64,000 nt of DNA from Terribacillus saccharophilus (GTDB taxonomy: Bacteria; Bacillota; Bacilli; Bacillales; Amphibacillaceae), in the NCBI GenBank assembly GCA_900110015.1, contig FOCD01000004.1:176928-240927 (forward strand), in the 5' to 3' direction. Both the position numbers and the translations under genes were made by a program. The notes under the pieces were generated by a model, which saw nothing but the letters and a program-made list of their open reading frames with translations, searched no databases and had not been told where the DNA came from. Position 1 is the first letter of the stretch; each line of letters begins with the position of its first letter. Shown piece after piece: positions 21,006-33,982 of the stretch.

Positions 21006-22259
21006 GTGAAAGTTCTTGTGATAGGCAGCGGCGGCCGCGAGCATAGTATCGTCGCAAAGCTAGCTTCAAGTACCGAGATAACAGCATTGTATGCAGCGCC
21101 AGGTAATGGCGGTATAGCTGATTTGGCCACTTGTGTGCCGATTGATGTAACAGCTGTAGATGACCTTGTTCATTTTGCAAAGGAAGAACAAATTGACTGG
21201 ACGTTTGTCGGCCCTGAAATTCCTTTGCTTGCAGGTGTCGTCAATGCTTTTCAACAGGAAAATCTAAACGTATTCGGACCTACGAAGGAAGCTGCTTTAA
21301 TTGAAGGAAGCAAAGATTACGCGAAAAGCTTTATGCGTGTACATGCGATCCCAACTGCAGCGAGTGAGACTTTTTCTGATGCAGAGAAAGCAAAAGCTTA
21401 TATTGCAAAAAAAGGTGCGCCAATTGTTGTAAAAGCAGATGGTCTTGCCGCTGGTAAAGGCGTTGTTGTTGCTTTGACAGTTGAGGAAGCAAATGAAGCT
21501 GTTGAAAGCATGCTGGTCGATAACCAGTTCGGCCAAGCGGGCAGCCTTGTTATTATCGAGGATTTTCTTGATGGTAAGGAATTTTCACTTATGGCTTTCG
21601 TAAATGGTAAAGATGTTTATCCGCTCGTGCCTGCTCGTGATCATAAGCGCGTTTATGATAATGACCAGGGACCGAATACAGGCGGCATGGGTGCATATGC
21701 GCCAATCCCAGATCTGCAGCAGACTGTGATTGATGAAGCAATCGAACGTATCCTAAAGCCTGCTGCAGCTGGACTTGTAAAAGAAGAACGTTCCTTTACT
21801 GGTGTTTTGTACGCCGGACTTATTGAAACAACAGACGGCCCGAAAGTAATTGAATTCAATGCCCGTTTCGGAGATCCTGAAACACAGGTCATTTTACCAC
21901 TGTTGGAAAATGATTTGCTACAAGTAATGCGAGATGTTACGGCTGGTATTGATCCGAAGCTAACGTGGAAGGATGCTTATGCTACTGGTACTGTAATTGC
22001 TGCAAGCGGCTACCCAGGAAGCTATGACAAGCAGCTTCCAATTCCTGACTTAACAGAACTTCCGCAGGACGTATACTGTATTCATGCGGGAACGGAAAAA
22101 ACGGCAGACGTCTATGTTTCTAATGGAGGACGGATCTTGTTCATCGGTTCTGTACACCATAATCGTACGGATGCGGTGGAAAGTGTCAAAACAGGACTTA
22201 ATATTTTTAAAGATAACCCAAATTTCCATTATCGGACTGATATTGGATTCGGGAAATAA
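21006..22259 (+). CDS. purD: Phosphoribosylamine-glycine ligase
   Basis: Joins glycine to phosphoribosylamine with ATP. The 417-aa ATP-grasp enzyme shows VLVIGSGGREHSI at the N-terminus, VKADGLAAGKGVVVA (about residue 143) and the signature RFGDPETQ (about 290). The GTG at 21006 lies 5 nt after CAGGGGGAG; a TTG at 20988 would overlap the ribosome site. Last gene of the operon, followed by a strong terminator. Confidence 0.96.
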   Translation: MKVLVIGSGGREHSIVAKLASSTEITALYAAPGNGGIADLATCVPIDVTAVDDLVHFAKEEQIDWTFVGPEIPLLAGVVNAFQQENLNVFGPTKEAALIEGSKDYAKSFMRVHAIPTAASETFSDAEKAKAYIAKKGAPIVVKADGLAAGKGVVVALTVEEANEAVESMLVDNQFGQAGSLVIIEDFLDGKEFSLMAFVNGKDVYPLVPARDHKRVYDNDQGPNTGGMGAYAPIPDLQQTVIDEAIERILKPAAAGLVKEERSFTGVLYAGLIETTDGPKVIEFNARFGDPETQVILPLLENDLLQVMRDVTAGIDPKLTWKDAYATGTVIAASGYPGSYDKQLPIPDLTELPQDVYCIHAGTEKTADVYVSNGGRILFIGSVHHNRTDAVESVKTGLNIFKDNPNFHYRTDIGFGK

Positions 22260-22262
22260 AGG

Positions 22263-22299
22263 AAAGAAGAACTGGTATACGGGCCAGTTCTTCTTTTTT
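22263..22299 (+). terminator. Terminator of the pur operon
   Basis: AAAGAAGAACTGG pairs with CCAGTTCTTCTTT across an 8-nt loop, ending in a T-run. It lies directly after purD and its far edge touches the end of the convergent gene. Confidence 0.93.
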
Positions 22300-22534
22300 A
22301 TTCCCCTTGAGAATCTTGTTTTTGGCGAAATTGATTGATCAGAGTCATGCTCGGGCAATAACGCACAATACCTTCTGCGATCTTGATGGCACCTGCTAGC
22401 AAAGTTAAATGGGCAGTTAATTGCTTCGGTTTTGTGACAAGTGCAGCAGTGGCATACCCGACCATGCTGACGCCAGTCGCAATCCGAATCATTGCCTGGA
22501 TTATTCCAATATTCGGTTTCAAAGCTTGATGCAC
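22298..22534 (-). CDS. Small membrane protein, DUF2892/YgaP-like
   Basis: A 78-aa protein starting NIGIIQAMIRIATGVSMVGYA after a short leader, with two hydrophobic stretches and a conserved-looking YCPSMTL near the end. This is the pattern of DUF2892 inner-membrane proteins (TM part of YgaP). The only usable start in frame is a GTG at 22534, preceded closely by AGAAAGG. Function unknown. It is convergent with purD and divergent from yerC. Confidence 0.65.
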   Translation of the reverse strand: MHQALKPNIGIIQAMIRIATGVSMVGYATAALVTKPKQLTAHLTLLAGAIKIAEGIVRYCPSMTLINQFRQKQDSQGE

Positions 22535-22690
22535 CCCTTTCTGTTATTAACTCTATTTTTCCTGCTATATCAGGCGTTTATGCTAGTATAAAAATTCCAA
22601 TGCGCATCGTATTACGCAAATGGGCCGAGATGATGTATGATAAAGGATAAGGTAAGAAGCACATACGTGCGTATGGGGGAGGGAAGCTGT

Positions 22691-22993
22691 ATGCAGCTTG
22701 ATAAGCTCCGTGGTGAGCATTTAGATGAATTATTTCAGGCAATACTTTCATTAAAAGATGTCGAGGAATGCTATCGCTTCTTCGATGATATTGCGACAAT
22801 CAGCGAAATTCAATCGCTTACACAACGCCTTCAAGTGGCGAAGATGCTGCGTGATGGAGCGACGTATCATGCAATCGTTCAAGAGACGAGTGCATCGACA
22901 ACAACGATTTCCCGTGTGAAACGCTGCCTCAATTATGGGAACGATGGCTATAATACGGTTCTTGAGCGTTTAGAAGAGAAACCAGAAGAATAA
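22691..22993 (+). CDS. yerC: YerC/YecD-family TrpR-like DNA-binding protein
   Basis: A 100-aa protein that closely follows the B. subtilis YerC pattern: MQLDKLRGEHLDELFQAIL, LKDVEECYRFFDDI, and a TrpR-type helix-turn-helix ASTTTISRVKRCLNYGNDGY near the C-terminus. Probably a small transcription factor; its targets are unknown. The ATG at 22691 follows GGGGGAGGG; the extra 18 in-frame codons upstream (from 22637) lack family similarity. The next gene follows 14 bp later. Confidence 0.9.
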   Translation: MQLDKLRGEHLDELFQAILSLKDVEECYRFFDDIATISEIQSLTQRLQVAKMLRDGATYHAIVQETSASTTTISRVKRCLNYGNDGYNTVLERLEEKPEE

Positions 22994-23007
22994 GGAGCTG
23001 ACATTGG

Positions 23008-24000
23008 ATGGTACGCTTTGGTGTGGTCGGAACGAACTGGATTACAGAAATATTTCTGGAAGCAGCTAAAAAGGTCGACAGCTTTGAGCTGACGGCTGTC
23101 TACTCACGTAAGCTTGAAAAAGCGGAGGAATTCGCCAACAAGCATAAAGCAGTACATACGTTCATCGACATTGAACGGATGGCGGCGAGCGGAGAAATCG
23201 ATGCAGTTTATATTGCAAGTCCGAATGCTTTGCATGCGGGACAAGCCAAGATTTTCATGCAGCATGGTGTTCATGTTTTATGTGAAAAGCCGCTGGCATC
23301 CAATACTGCTGAAGTGAAAGATCTAATTCAAACAGCAAAGCAGCATGATGTATTGTTTATGGAAGCGATGAAATCGACGTTTTTGCCGAATTTCCATGCT
23401 GTTAAGGAGAATCTGGAGAAAATCGGACCGGTGCGCCGCTATGTGGCACAGCTTTGTCAGTATTCGTCCCGTTACGATGCTTACCGGCAGGGAACGATTC
23501 TGAATGCGTTCAATCCTGAACTCAGTAATGGCGCTACGATGGATATTGGTATCTATTGCTTGTATCCGCTCGTTGCACTTTTTGGCAAACCGAAAGAAAT
23601 CAAGGCGAGCGGAACTTTGCTTGAGTCCGGTGTGGATGGTCAAGCAACAATAACGCTGACGTATGATGGTATGGAGGCACTTGTTTACTATTCAAAAATA
23701 ACCAGCTCTACGTTACCTTCTGAGATTCAAGGAGAAGATGCGACGATCAGGATCGATCATATTGGACATTTTGAGGACGTGAGAATCCAATATCACGACA
23801 GCACAGAAGATACCATCAGCGGTCCGCAGGATAACGAACATAACATGAGATATGAAATAGAGGAATTCGTGAATCTCATTCAATCAGGAAAGCGGGAATC
23901 AAGTATCAACACACATGAACTTGCACTATCTGTAGCCGAAATTATGGAGAAAGCGCGAAGTCAGTTTGGCTTGATATACCCAGCTGATCGGATCCAATGA
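23008..24000 (+). CDS. Gfo/Idh/MocA-family oxidoreductase
   Basis: A 330-aa NAD(P)-dependent dehydrogenase-like protein. The N-terminal Rossmann domain begins VRFGVVGTNWITEIFLEAA, and the family EKP motif is present in LCEKPLASN at about residue 95. A C-terminal beta-sheet domain supplies the substrate site. The substrate is probably a sugar or cyclitol but cannot be told from sequence. It follows yerC by 14 bp and is closed by a terminator, so the two may be one transcript. Confidence 0.85.
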   Translation: MVRFGVVGTNWITEIFLEAAKKVDSFELTAVYSRKLEKAEEFANKHKAVHTFIDIERMAASGEIDAVYIASPNALHAGQAKIFMQHGVHVLCEKPLASNTAEVKDLIQTAKQHDVLFMEAMKSTFLPNFHAVKENLEKIGPVRRYVAQLCQYSSRYDAYRQGTILNAFNPELSNGATMDIGIYCLYPLVALFGKPKEIKASGTLLESGVDGQATITLTYDGMEALVYYSKITSSTLPSEIQGEDATIRIDHIGHFEDVRIQYHDSTEDTISGPQDNEHNMRYEIEEFVNLIQSGKRESSINTHELALSVAEIMEKARSQFGLIYPADRIQ

Positions 24001-24008
24001 TACACTGA

Positions 24009-24038
24009 AGCCTGGCAATCGGTTGCCAGGCTTTCTTC
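24009..24038 (+). terminator. Terminator after the Gfo/Idh gene
   Basis: AGCCTGGCAA, loop TCGG, TTGCCAGGCT, then TTCTTC. Perfect 10-bp stem. Confidence 0.85.
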
Positions 24039-24139
24039 ATTCGCAAACTCTTCGTATTTTCCTCGCCTTAACCACTAAATTATCCAGTCGATTTTTGCTA
24101 TAATGAACGTTATGGAAGCAAGTAATGGAGGATATACAC

Positions 24140-24829
24140 GTGTATAACATGAAAGAGTGGCAACATATATTCAAGCTCGATCCAGCCAAAGAAATCGGCG
24201 ATGAAGATTTGGAGCGAATCTGTGAATCCGGTACAGATGCCATCATTGTCGGAGGAACAGACAACGTGACACTGGATGGTGTCCTCGATTTGCTCGCACG
24301 GATTCGACGTCACACAGTTCCGGTCATTCTGGAGATTAGCACAATGGAGGCTTTAACACCGGGCTTCGATTTTTATTATGTGCCGATGGTTATGAATAGT
24401 AAGGACAAGCAATGGGTCATGGGACTGCATCATGAAGCAGTCAAGGCGTATCGGGATATGATGCACTGGGATGAAATCATGATGGAAGGCTATTGTGTCA
24501 TCAATCCAGAAGCGAAGGTTTTCACCCACACTCAATGTGAGATGCCGACCGAGGAAGATACTATTGCTTACGCTTATATGGCGGAGCATATGTACAAGCT
24601 CCCGATTTTTTATCTGGAAAACAGCGGAGCGTATGCTGACCCTGAACTTGTTAGCAAAGTGAAAAATCAGCTTTCAAACACACTGCTATTTTATGGAGGC
24701 GGTATCGTTTCGCCGGAGCAAGCAGCGGAGATGAAGCAATATGCTGATGTGATTATTGTCGGAAACAGCGTGTATGATAATATAAAGGCTGCTCTGAAGA
24801 CAGTGAGAGCGGTAAAAGGAAAGAAATAA
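24140..24829 (+). CDS. pcrB: Heptaprenylglyceryl phosphate synthase PcrB
   Basis: Joins a heptaprenyl chain to sn-glycerol-1-phosphate, the bacterial counterpart of the archaeal GGGP synthase. The 229-aa TIM barrel shows FKLDPAKEI at the N-terminus, [14 protein letters not shown] (about residue 32), FYLENSGAY (about 160) and LFYGGGI with the phosphate-binding [10 protein letters not shown] near the end. I choose the GTG at 24140, 9 nt after GGAGG and aligned with the B. subtilis start; the ATG at 24125 lies inside the ribosome site. It heads the pcrB-pcrA-ligA-camS cluster. Confidence 0.95.
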   Translation: MYNMKEWQHIFKLDPAKEIGDEDLERICESGTDAIIVGGTDNVTLDGVLDLLARIRRHTVPVILEISTMEALTPGFDFYYVPMVMNSKDKQWVMGLHHEAVKAYRDMMHWDEIMMEGYCVINPEAKVFTHTQCEMPTEEDTIAYAYMAEHMYKLPIFYLENSGAYADPELVSKVKNQLSNTLLFYGGGIVSPEQAAEMKQYADVIIVGNSVYDNIKAALKTVRAVKGKK

Positions 24830-24842
24830 AGGCGGTGCAAAC

Positions 24843-29083
<4,241 letters not shown>

Positions 29084-29096
29084 AGAGGAGAAACAC

Positions 29097-30311
29097 ATGA
29101 AGAAATTAGCAGGTGTTCTGTCTATAGGAGCACTCATATTGCTGGCAAGCTGCGGACCGTCTGGCGGCGGGGAAGAAGAAGTGAAGCAGGAAACGGCAGA
29201 TGGCGGGGAAAAAACGTCCGTCGTTTCCAGCTACAATTTCTCAGACGAAGAATACAAGGTGCTGCTGCCTTATGAGAGCGGTAAATCTAAAGGCGTCGTC
29301 AACTATGAGACTAGTGCAGCTCGCGGAGTAATCATCAACCAAATTGCCAACCGATTGGATATCGATGAAGTCGAAGAGGGACTTCGCAACCATTCGAAGG
29401 ATGTATTCAGTCCGGACGATTATTATTTCCGTGAAGGACAAATGCTCGATAGTGATACGCTTTATAGCTGGATCGGCCGTTATGCCAAAGCACAAAAGGA
29501 CGATAAGGGCAAAACATCCGCTGATGAAGAAGCGAAGGAGCTTGGACTCAACCCAGAGCTAAATGAAGACAAAGCATCGGAGAAGGATTTCCGTGATAAT
29601 CCGAAATACCTATCCCACATTCTAGAGCAGGATTATATGGTGGAGGACGAGAATGGTGATATCAAGCTAGGTGGAGTCTCCATTGCACTTGCGATGAAAT
29701 CGGAATACCAGTTTACGACTGGTGGTAAAGGTCCTTACCGTGAGGAAATTCCTGAGGACAAGATGCTTGCACAGGCGAATGAAATGTCTAAGAAGATTGT
29801 CGAAAGAATGCGTGACATAGACGGCTTAAGTGAAGTTCCGATTCACATTACCGTTTACCAGGAAGCCAAGAAGGAATCTGTCGTGCCAGGTAACTTCGTT
29901 GCCGAAACTACAGTAGATAAAGGCAGCAGCTCAGTCGGCGATTGGGATAAAATCGACGAAGATAACGTCTTATTCCCTTCTGATGCTGCAAATGAAAACC
30001 ACCCAGATGAAAGTCAATATATTTCCGCTTTCACAACTAAGGTGGCAAGCTTCTTCCCGAATTACACAGGAATGGTCGGCAGAGGTTTCTACCAAAATGA
30101 CGAGCTTAAGAAACTGACGATCGATATCCCGATTCAATTTGAAGGGAACGCTGAAGTAGTTGCCTTCACACAATATGCTTACAGCCAGATTATGGATATC
30201 TTCCCGAACTATTATGATCTGGAAATCAACATCACCTCGAATGATCAGACAGAAGCAATCATTACGAGGGAGCATGATACGAAAGAACCTGAAGTTTACA
30301 TCCTTAATTAA
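29097..30311 (+). CDS. camS: CamS-family lipoprotein
   Basis: A 404-aa lipoprotein whose signal peptide ends in the lipobox LLASC (about residue 19), so it is anchored to the outer face of the membrane. The family is named after the staphylococcal cAM373 sex-pheromone precursor, where processing of the signal peptide releases a small peptide; here the corresponding segment is LSIGALILLAS. The function of the mature domain is unknown. It lies 13 bp after ligA, as in other Bacilli (yerH), and precedes gatC except for the inserted regulator cassette. Confidence 0.9.
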   Translation: MKKLAGVLSIGALILLASCGPSGGGEEEVKQETADGGEKTSVVSSYNFSDEEYKVLLPYESGKSKGVVNYETSAARGVIINQIANRLDIDEVEEGLRNHSKDVFSPDDYYFREGQMLDSDTLYSWIGRYAKAQKDDKGKTSADEEAKELGLNPELNEDKASEKDFRDNPKYLSHILEQDYMVEDENGDIKLGGVSIALAMKSEYQFTTGGKGPYREEIPEDKMLAQANEMSKKIVERMRDIDGLSEVPIHITVYQEAKKESVVPGNFVAETTVDKGSSSVGDWDKIDEDNVLFPSDAANENHPDESQYISAFTTKVASFFPNYTGMVGRGFYQNDELKKLTIDIPIQFEGNAEVVAFTQYAYSQIMDIFPNYYDLEINITSNDQTEAIITREHDTKEPEVYILN

Positions 30312-30430
30312 AGCAGCCATACAAAAAGAGACAAAAAATTGCATTATTAGACAAGACTAGGAAAGTATCACCAGGAAATAGGTAGAGAAGCACATGCTTC
30401 AATCCCTACTTTCCCAATATACTTAAAGCC

Positions 30431-30464
30431 GGGATGTGTTAGAATGAAAGCAGGAACACATCCC
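30431..30464. promoter_or_regulatory. 10-bp inverted repeat upstream of the RRNPP receptor
   Basis: GGGATGTGTT (30431-30440) and AACACATCCC (30455-30464) are perfect inverted repeats 14 bp apart. A TAGAAT overlaps the inner edge of the left arm (30440-30445) but no clear -35 is seen. There is no T-run, so an operator is at least as likely as a terminator. The position, 66 bp before the receptor start, suits autoregulation. Confidence 0.4.
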
Positions 30465-30529
30465 AGCAACGGTCTTGGGCACAAGCTCTTACGCAGAAAG
30501 AAATAACTATGTTTCGAGGTGTAGCCCAA

Positions 30530-31803
30530 ATGGAAATAGGCCCTTTAATTAAACTACATAGAATCAAGCAAAGTATGACGCAAGAAGACCTAGCAGCGGG
30601 CATTGTTTCAGAATCCTACCTGTCCAAAATCGAAAACCAGAAAACCAGAAAACCGATGCCAGCCCAGAAGTCATCGCATTATTATGTGAACGACTCGGAA
30701 TCCAGCTTAACGCGGAGAACGAGGATATGATTAAGGAAAAAGCTGAGGAATGGTTTGCGCTTCTTTATGATGCGCATAGTCGAGAAGAACGGGACGCAAA
30801 GTACCAAGAATTAGAGCAGTTATTCAAGAATAGTAACTCTGACTACGAGATATTGTTTGAGATTCATAAGATCAGATACTATCTACTTAGAAATGAAAAC
30901 GAAAAAACTAGAGAACAAATAGAAAAGCTTACAAATCTGGAATATTCATTTGATACTAGACAGAGCTTTTTTTGGAATAAGTACTTAGGTAATTATTATC
31001 AGAATTATGAAGATGATAACGTTAAAGCTCTTCAGTTTTACAAGATGGCAGAGGCTTTAATTAAAAAGATTGAACTAGCGGAAACAGATATAGCTGACAT
31101 TCATTATACACTTGCTGTAACGCATACTAGACTAATCAACGACTTGAAATCAATTGAATATGCCAATAAAGCACTTGATGTTTTCAGGCAGAATTATAAT
31201 TTTGTCCGGTGTGCTCAGTGCCATATTCTCTTAGGAATTTGCTACCGAAGAGTTCATATGATCGATATGGCAATTAAGCAATATAATTTAGCACAACATC
31301 TGGGCGAGATAACTGAGAACTCAGAAGTGATTCAACTATCGAATCACAATTTAGGATACCTACACTCTACTTTAGGTGAAAGTGATGAAGCCATTAAATA
31401 TCTAGAAAAAGCATATGAGATGGGAAGTAATTTCACCACAACTCAAATTACAACTACTATTTCCTTAATAAAAGAGTATTATAATAGTGAAAGAATTGAC
31501 GAAGCTAAGATGGTATTAGAAAAAAATTATCCCCTAGTTAAAGAGCTTCCTGCTCACAGCAAGAAGTTGTTTAAACTAGAAATGGACGTATACAAATATG
31601 CTATCTACCAAGATTATAATAAACTCGAACATACAATAATTAATGAATTCTTACCGTATTTAGAAGAAAAAAGCGATTATGCAAATATTGTTACCTATTC
31701 GAATATGATAGGGGAACACTTCGAAAAATTAAAGAAGTATAAGAATGCAGCCAATTATTATAAGATGGCGAGTCTTAATTATCAAAAACTCTTAAAAGTT
31801 TAA
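30530..31803 (+). pseudogene. RRNPP-family HTH-TPR peptide receptor (NprR/PlcR-like), frameshifted
   Basis: Frame one, from ATG 30530 (after CGAGGTG), encodes an XRE helix-turn-helix, KLHRIKQSMTQEDLAAGIVS then ESYLSKIENQKT. It goes out of frame and stops at 30730. Frame two continues the same family (SPEVIALLCERLGIQ) and runs through 30727-31803 as a TPR domain with paired helices such as ALQFYKMAEAL and VRCAQCHILLGICYRR. The break lies in an octamer, GAAAACCA, present as 2.9 tandem copies at 30632-30654. Removing one copy restores a single frame of 421 codons, the size of NprR. An ATG at 30727 overlaps the premature stop as ATGA, so the TPR half could still be made. A pre-peptide gene follows. 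Pseudogene, phase-variable gene or assembly error are all possible. Confidence 0.8.
30632..30654 (+). repeat. Octanucleotide tandem repeat causing the frameshift
   Basis: Two full copies of GAAAACCA (30632-30639, 30640-30647) and 7 bases of a third (30648-30654). Loss of one unit, or gain of two, puts the HTH and TPR frames together. The unit length of 8 is not a multiple of three, so slippage would switch the gene. Confidence 0.9.
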
Positions 31804-31818
31804 AGGAGCGAATATATT

Positions 31819-31956
31819 ATGAAAAAACTACTTGTTGTTACTAGTCTAATTGCTGTTTTGGGAGTTAGTGCAATTGTAGGAAGTAATAATTTAGGCAACG
31901 AGGCAAAGTCAGAAGCAACTCCAGGTGTACTAACAATTAAATTGGTTGATTTTTAA
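31819..31956 (+). CDS. Small secreted pre-peptide, candidate quorum-sensing signal
   Basis: A 45-aa ORF with AAAGGAG (31802-31808) 10 nt before its ATG; the ribosome site overlaps the receptor stop codon. It has a basic MKK start and a hydrophobic core (LLVVTSLIAVLGVSAIVG), then a polar stretch and a C-terminal tail GVLTIKLVDF. This is the layout of PapR, NprX and Phr precursors: exported by Sec, trimmed, and re-imported to bind the TPR receptor encoded just upstream. The mature peptide is probably 5-10 residues from the tail, by analogy only. No Phr/Pap sequence match is claimed. Confidence 0.75.
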   Translation: MKKLLVVTSLIAVLGVSAIVGSNNLGNEAKSEATPGVLTIKLVDF

Positions 31957-32042
31957 AAATATACTTTTCCCAAGAAGGAGATTCCATTCCTTCGCCGAAT
32001 ATGTACATCATGTACTATTTCCCTTAAGTAAGACCCTCAATC

Positions 32043-32079
32043 GCCCGCTTTATTTTCGGATAAGGCGGGCTTTTTCTTT
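32043..32079 (+). terminator. Terminator after the receptor-peptide cassette
   Basis: GCCCGCTTTAT pairs with ATAAGGCGGGC (one G-T wobble) across TTTCGG, followed by TTTTTCTTTT. It closes the regulatory cassette before gatC. Confidence 0.88.
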
Positions 32080-32213
32080 TTATTGTGCTAAGTTTCGTTT
32101 AGAGGTAAAAACGTGCTAAAATAGTTATATGTTATAGTCTGGTTGCTTTACGGCAGCTCCTTTTGCTATGATCATTTTTATATACATGTAAGGTGAATTC
32201 CGGAGGTGACAGT

Positions 32214-32504
32214 ATGTCAGAGATTACGAAAGAACAGGTGTTGCATGTAGCGCATTTGGCGCGTCTTGCAATCACTGACGAAGAAGCAGAAAAAATGACG
32301 AAGGAACTTGATGCGATTATCGGGTATGCCGAGCTTTTGAATGAGCTTGATACTGATAATGTGGAGCCTACGACGCACGTGCTTGATTTAAAGAACGTTA
32401 TGCGTGAGGATGAAGCGCGCAAGTGGATCGACCGGGAGGATGCATTGAAAAATGCACCGGATCAGAAAAATGGCCAGTTCCGTGTGCCGTCGATTTTGGA
32501 CTGA
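32214..32504 (+). CDS. gatC: Asp-tRNA(Asn)/Glu-tRNA(Gln) amidotransferase subunit C
   Basis: A 96-aa subunit that stabilises GatA and wraps GatA and GatB together in the GatCAB complex, which amidates misacylated Glu-tRNA(Gln) and Asp-tRNA(Asn). Family features are [19 protein letters not shown] near the start and the C-terminal VMREDEAR. The ATG at 32214 lies 7 nt after GGAGG. Eleven bases separate it from gatA. Confidence 0.96.
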   Translation: MSEITKEQVLHVAHLARLAITDEEAEKMTKELDAIIGYAELLNELDTDNVEPTTHVLDLKNVMREDEARKWIDREDALKNAPDQKNGQFRVPSILD

Positions 32505-32515
32505 GGAGGAAGATT

Positions 32516-33982
32516 ATGTCTTTGTTTGATTATACATTGAAAGAATTGCAGGAAAAGCTACATAACAAAGAGATCACGGTAACGGATCTTGTGGATGCTT
32601 CCTATGCACGTATTAAAGAAGTAGACGATGAAGTGAAAGCTTTCTTGACGCTTGATGAAGAAAATGCGCGTGCAGCTGCTAAGGAATTGGACGAGCAGGG
32701 TGGCGACAACCCACTATTCGGTATTCCTATCGGTATTAAGGACAACATCGTAACAAAAGGTCTTCGTACAACTTGTGCGAGTAGGTTCCTTGATAACTTC
32801 ACAGACCCGCTATACGATGCAACAGTCGTTTCCAAGCTAAAGGATAAGAAGACTGTTACAATCGGTAAACTGAACATGGATGAATTTGCGATGGGTTCTT
32901 CTAATGAAAACTCTGCTTACTTCACGACACGCAACCCTTGGAATACAGATTATGTTCCAGGCGGATCAAGCGGTGCGTCTGCAGCTGCTGTAGCTGCAGG
33001 AGAGGTATTCTTCTCCCTAGGATCTGATACAGGTGGTTCCATCCGTGAACCAGCTGCATTCTGTGGCGTAGTCGGCTTGAAGCCTACATACGGTCTTGTA
33101 TCCCGTTTCGGTCTTGTTGCATTCGCATCATCTCTTGACCAAATCGGACCGATGACTCGTACGGTTGAAGATAACGCGCACTTGCTGCAAGCAATCGTAG
33201 GTCATGATGAAATGGATTCTACAAGTGCTGACGTAGAAATTCCGAACTACACAGAAGCTTTGAAACAAGATGTGAAAGGTTTGCGCATTGCCGTACCTTC
33301 CGAGTATCTTGGCGAAGGTGTTTCTGATGAAGTGCGTGAATCCATCAAAGCTGCACTAAAAGTGTATGAGGATCTTGGCGCAACTTGGGAAGAAGTTTCC
33401 CTGCCTCACTCTCGTTACGCAGTAGCAGCTTACTACTTGCTGTCTTCTTCTGAAGCCTCAGCTAACTTAGCGCGTTTTGATGGCGTCCGCTATGGTGTTC
33501 GCTCTACACAAGCAGAAAACATGATCGATGTGTTTAAATATTCCCGCCGCGATGGTTTCGGTGAAGAAGTAAAACGTCGTATCATGCTTGGTACGTTCGC
33601 TCTTAGCTCCGGCTATTATGATGCTTATTATAAAAAAGCACAAAAAGCACGTACATTGATCAAAAACGACTTTGACAAAGTGTTCGAAGACTATGATGTC
33701 ATCGTTGGACCAACAACTCCAACTCCAGCTTTCAAAGTTGGCGAAAAAGTAGAAGATCCATTGACAATGTACGCAACTGATATCCTGACGATCCCTGTAA
33801 ACCTTGCTGGCGTACCAGGAATCTCCTTGCCTTGCGGATTCTCAAGCGAAGGGCTGCCGATTGGCTTGCAAATCATCGGGAAGCACTTTGATGAGGCGAC
33901 GATCTACCGCGCTGCTCACGCATTCGAGCAAGCAACAGATCATCACAAACAGAAACCGGCATTGGGAGGCGTAAAAGGATGA
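32516..33982 (+). CDS. gatA: Glutamyl/aspartyl-tRNA amidotransferase subunit A
   Basis: The glutaminase subunit of GatCAB, 488 aa, an amidase-signature enzyme. The Ser-cisSer-Lys triad is visible: Lys in IGIKDNI (about residue 79), the cis-Ser in [14 protein letters not shown] (about 154) and the nucleophile Ser in [15 protein letters not shown] (about 178). ATG at 32516 follows GAGGAGG; the longer in-frame extension overlaps gatC in another frame. The stop overlaps gatB by 4 bp. Confidence 0.97.
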   Translation: MSLFDYTLKELQEKLHNKEITVTDLVDASYARIKEVDDEVKAFLTLDEENARAAAKELDEQGGDNPLFGIPIGIKDNIVTKGLRTTCASRFLDNFTDPLYDATVVSKLKDKKTVTIGKLNMDEFAMGSSNENSAYFTTRNPWNTDYVPGGSSGASAAAVAAGEVFFSLGSDTGGSIREPAAFCGVVGLKPTYGLVSRFGLVAFASSLDQIGPMTRTVEDNAHLLQAIVGHDEMDSTSADVEIPNYTEALKQDVKGLRIAVPSEYLGEGVSDEVRESIKAALKVYEDLGATWEEVSLPHSRYAVAAYYLLSSSEASANLARFDGVRYGVRSTQAENMIDVFKYSRRDGFGEEVKRRIMLGTFALSSGYYDAYYKKAQKARTLIKNDFDKVFEDYDVIVGPTTPTPAFKVGEKVEDPLTMYATDILTIPVNLAGVPGISLPCGFSSEGLPIGLQIIGKHFDEATIYRAAHAFEQATDHHKQKPALGGVKG

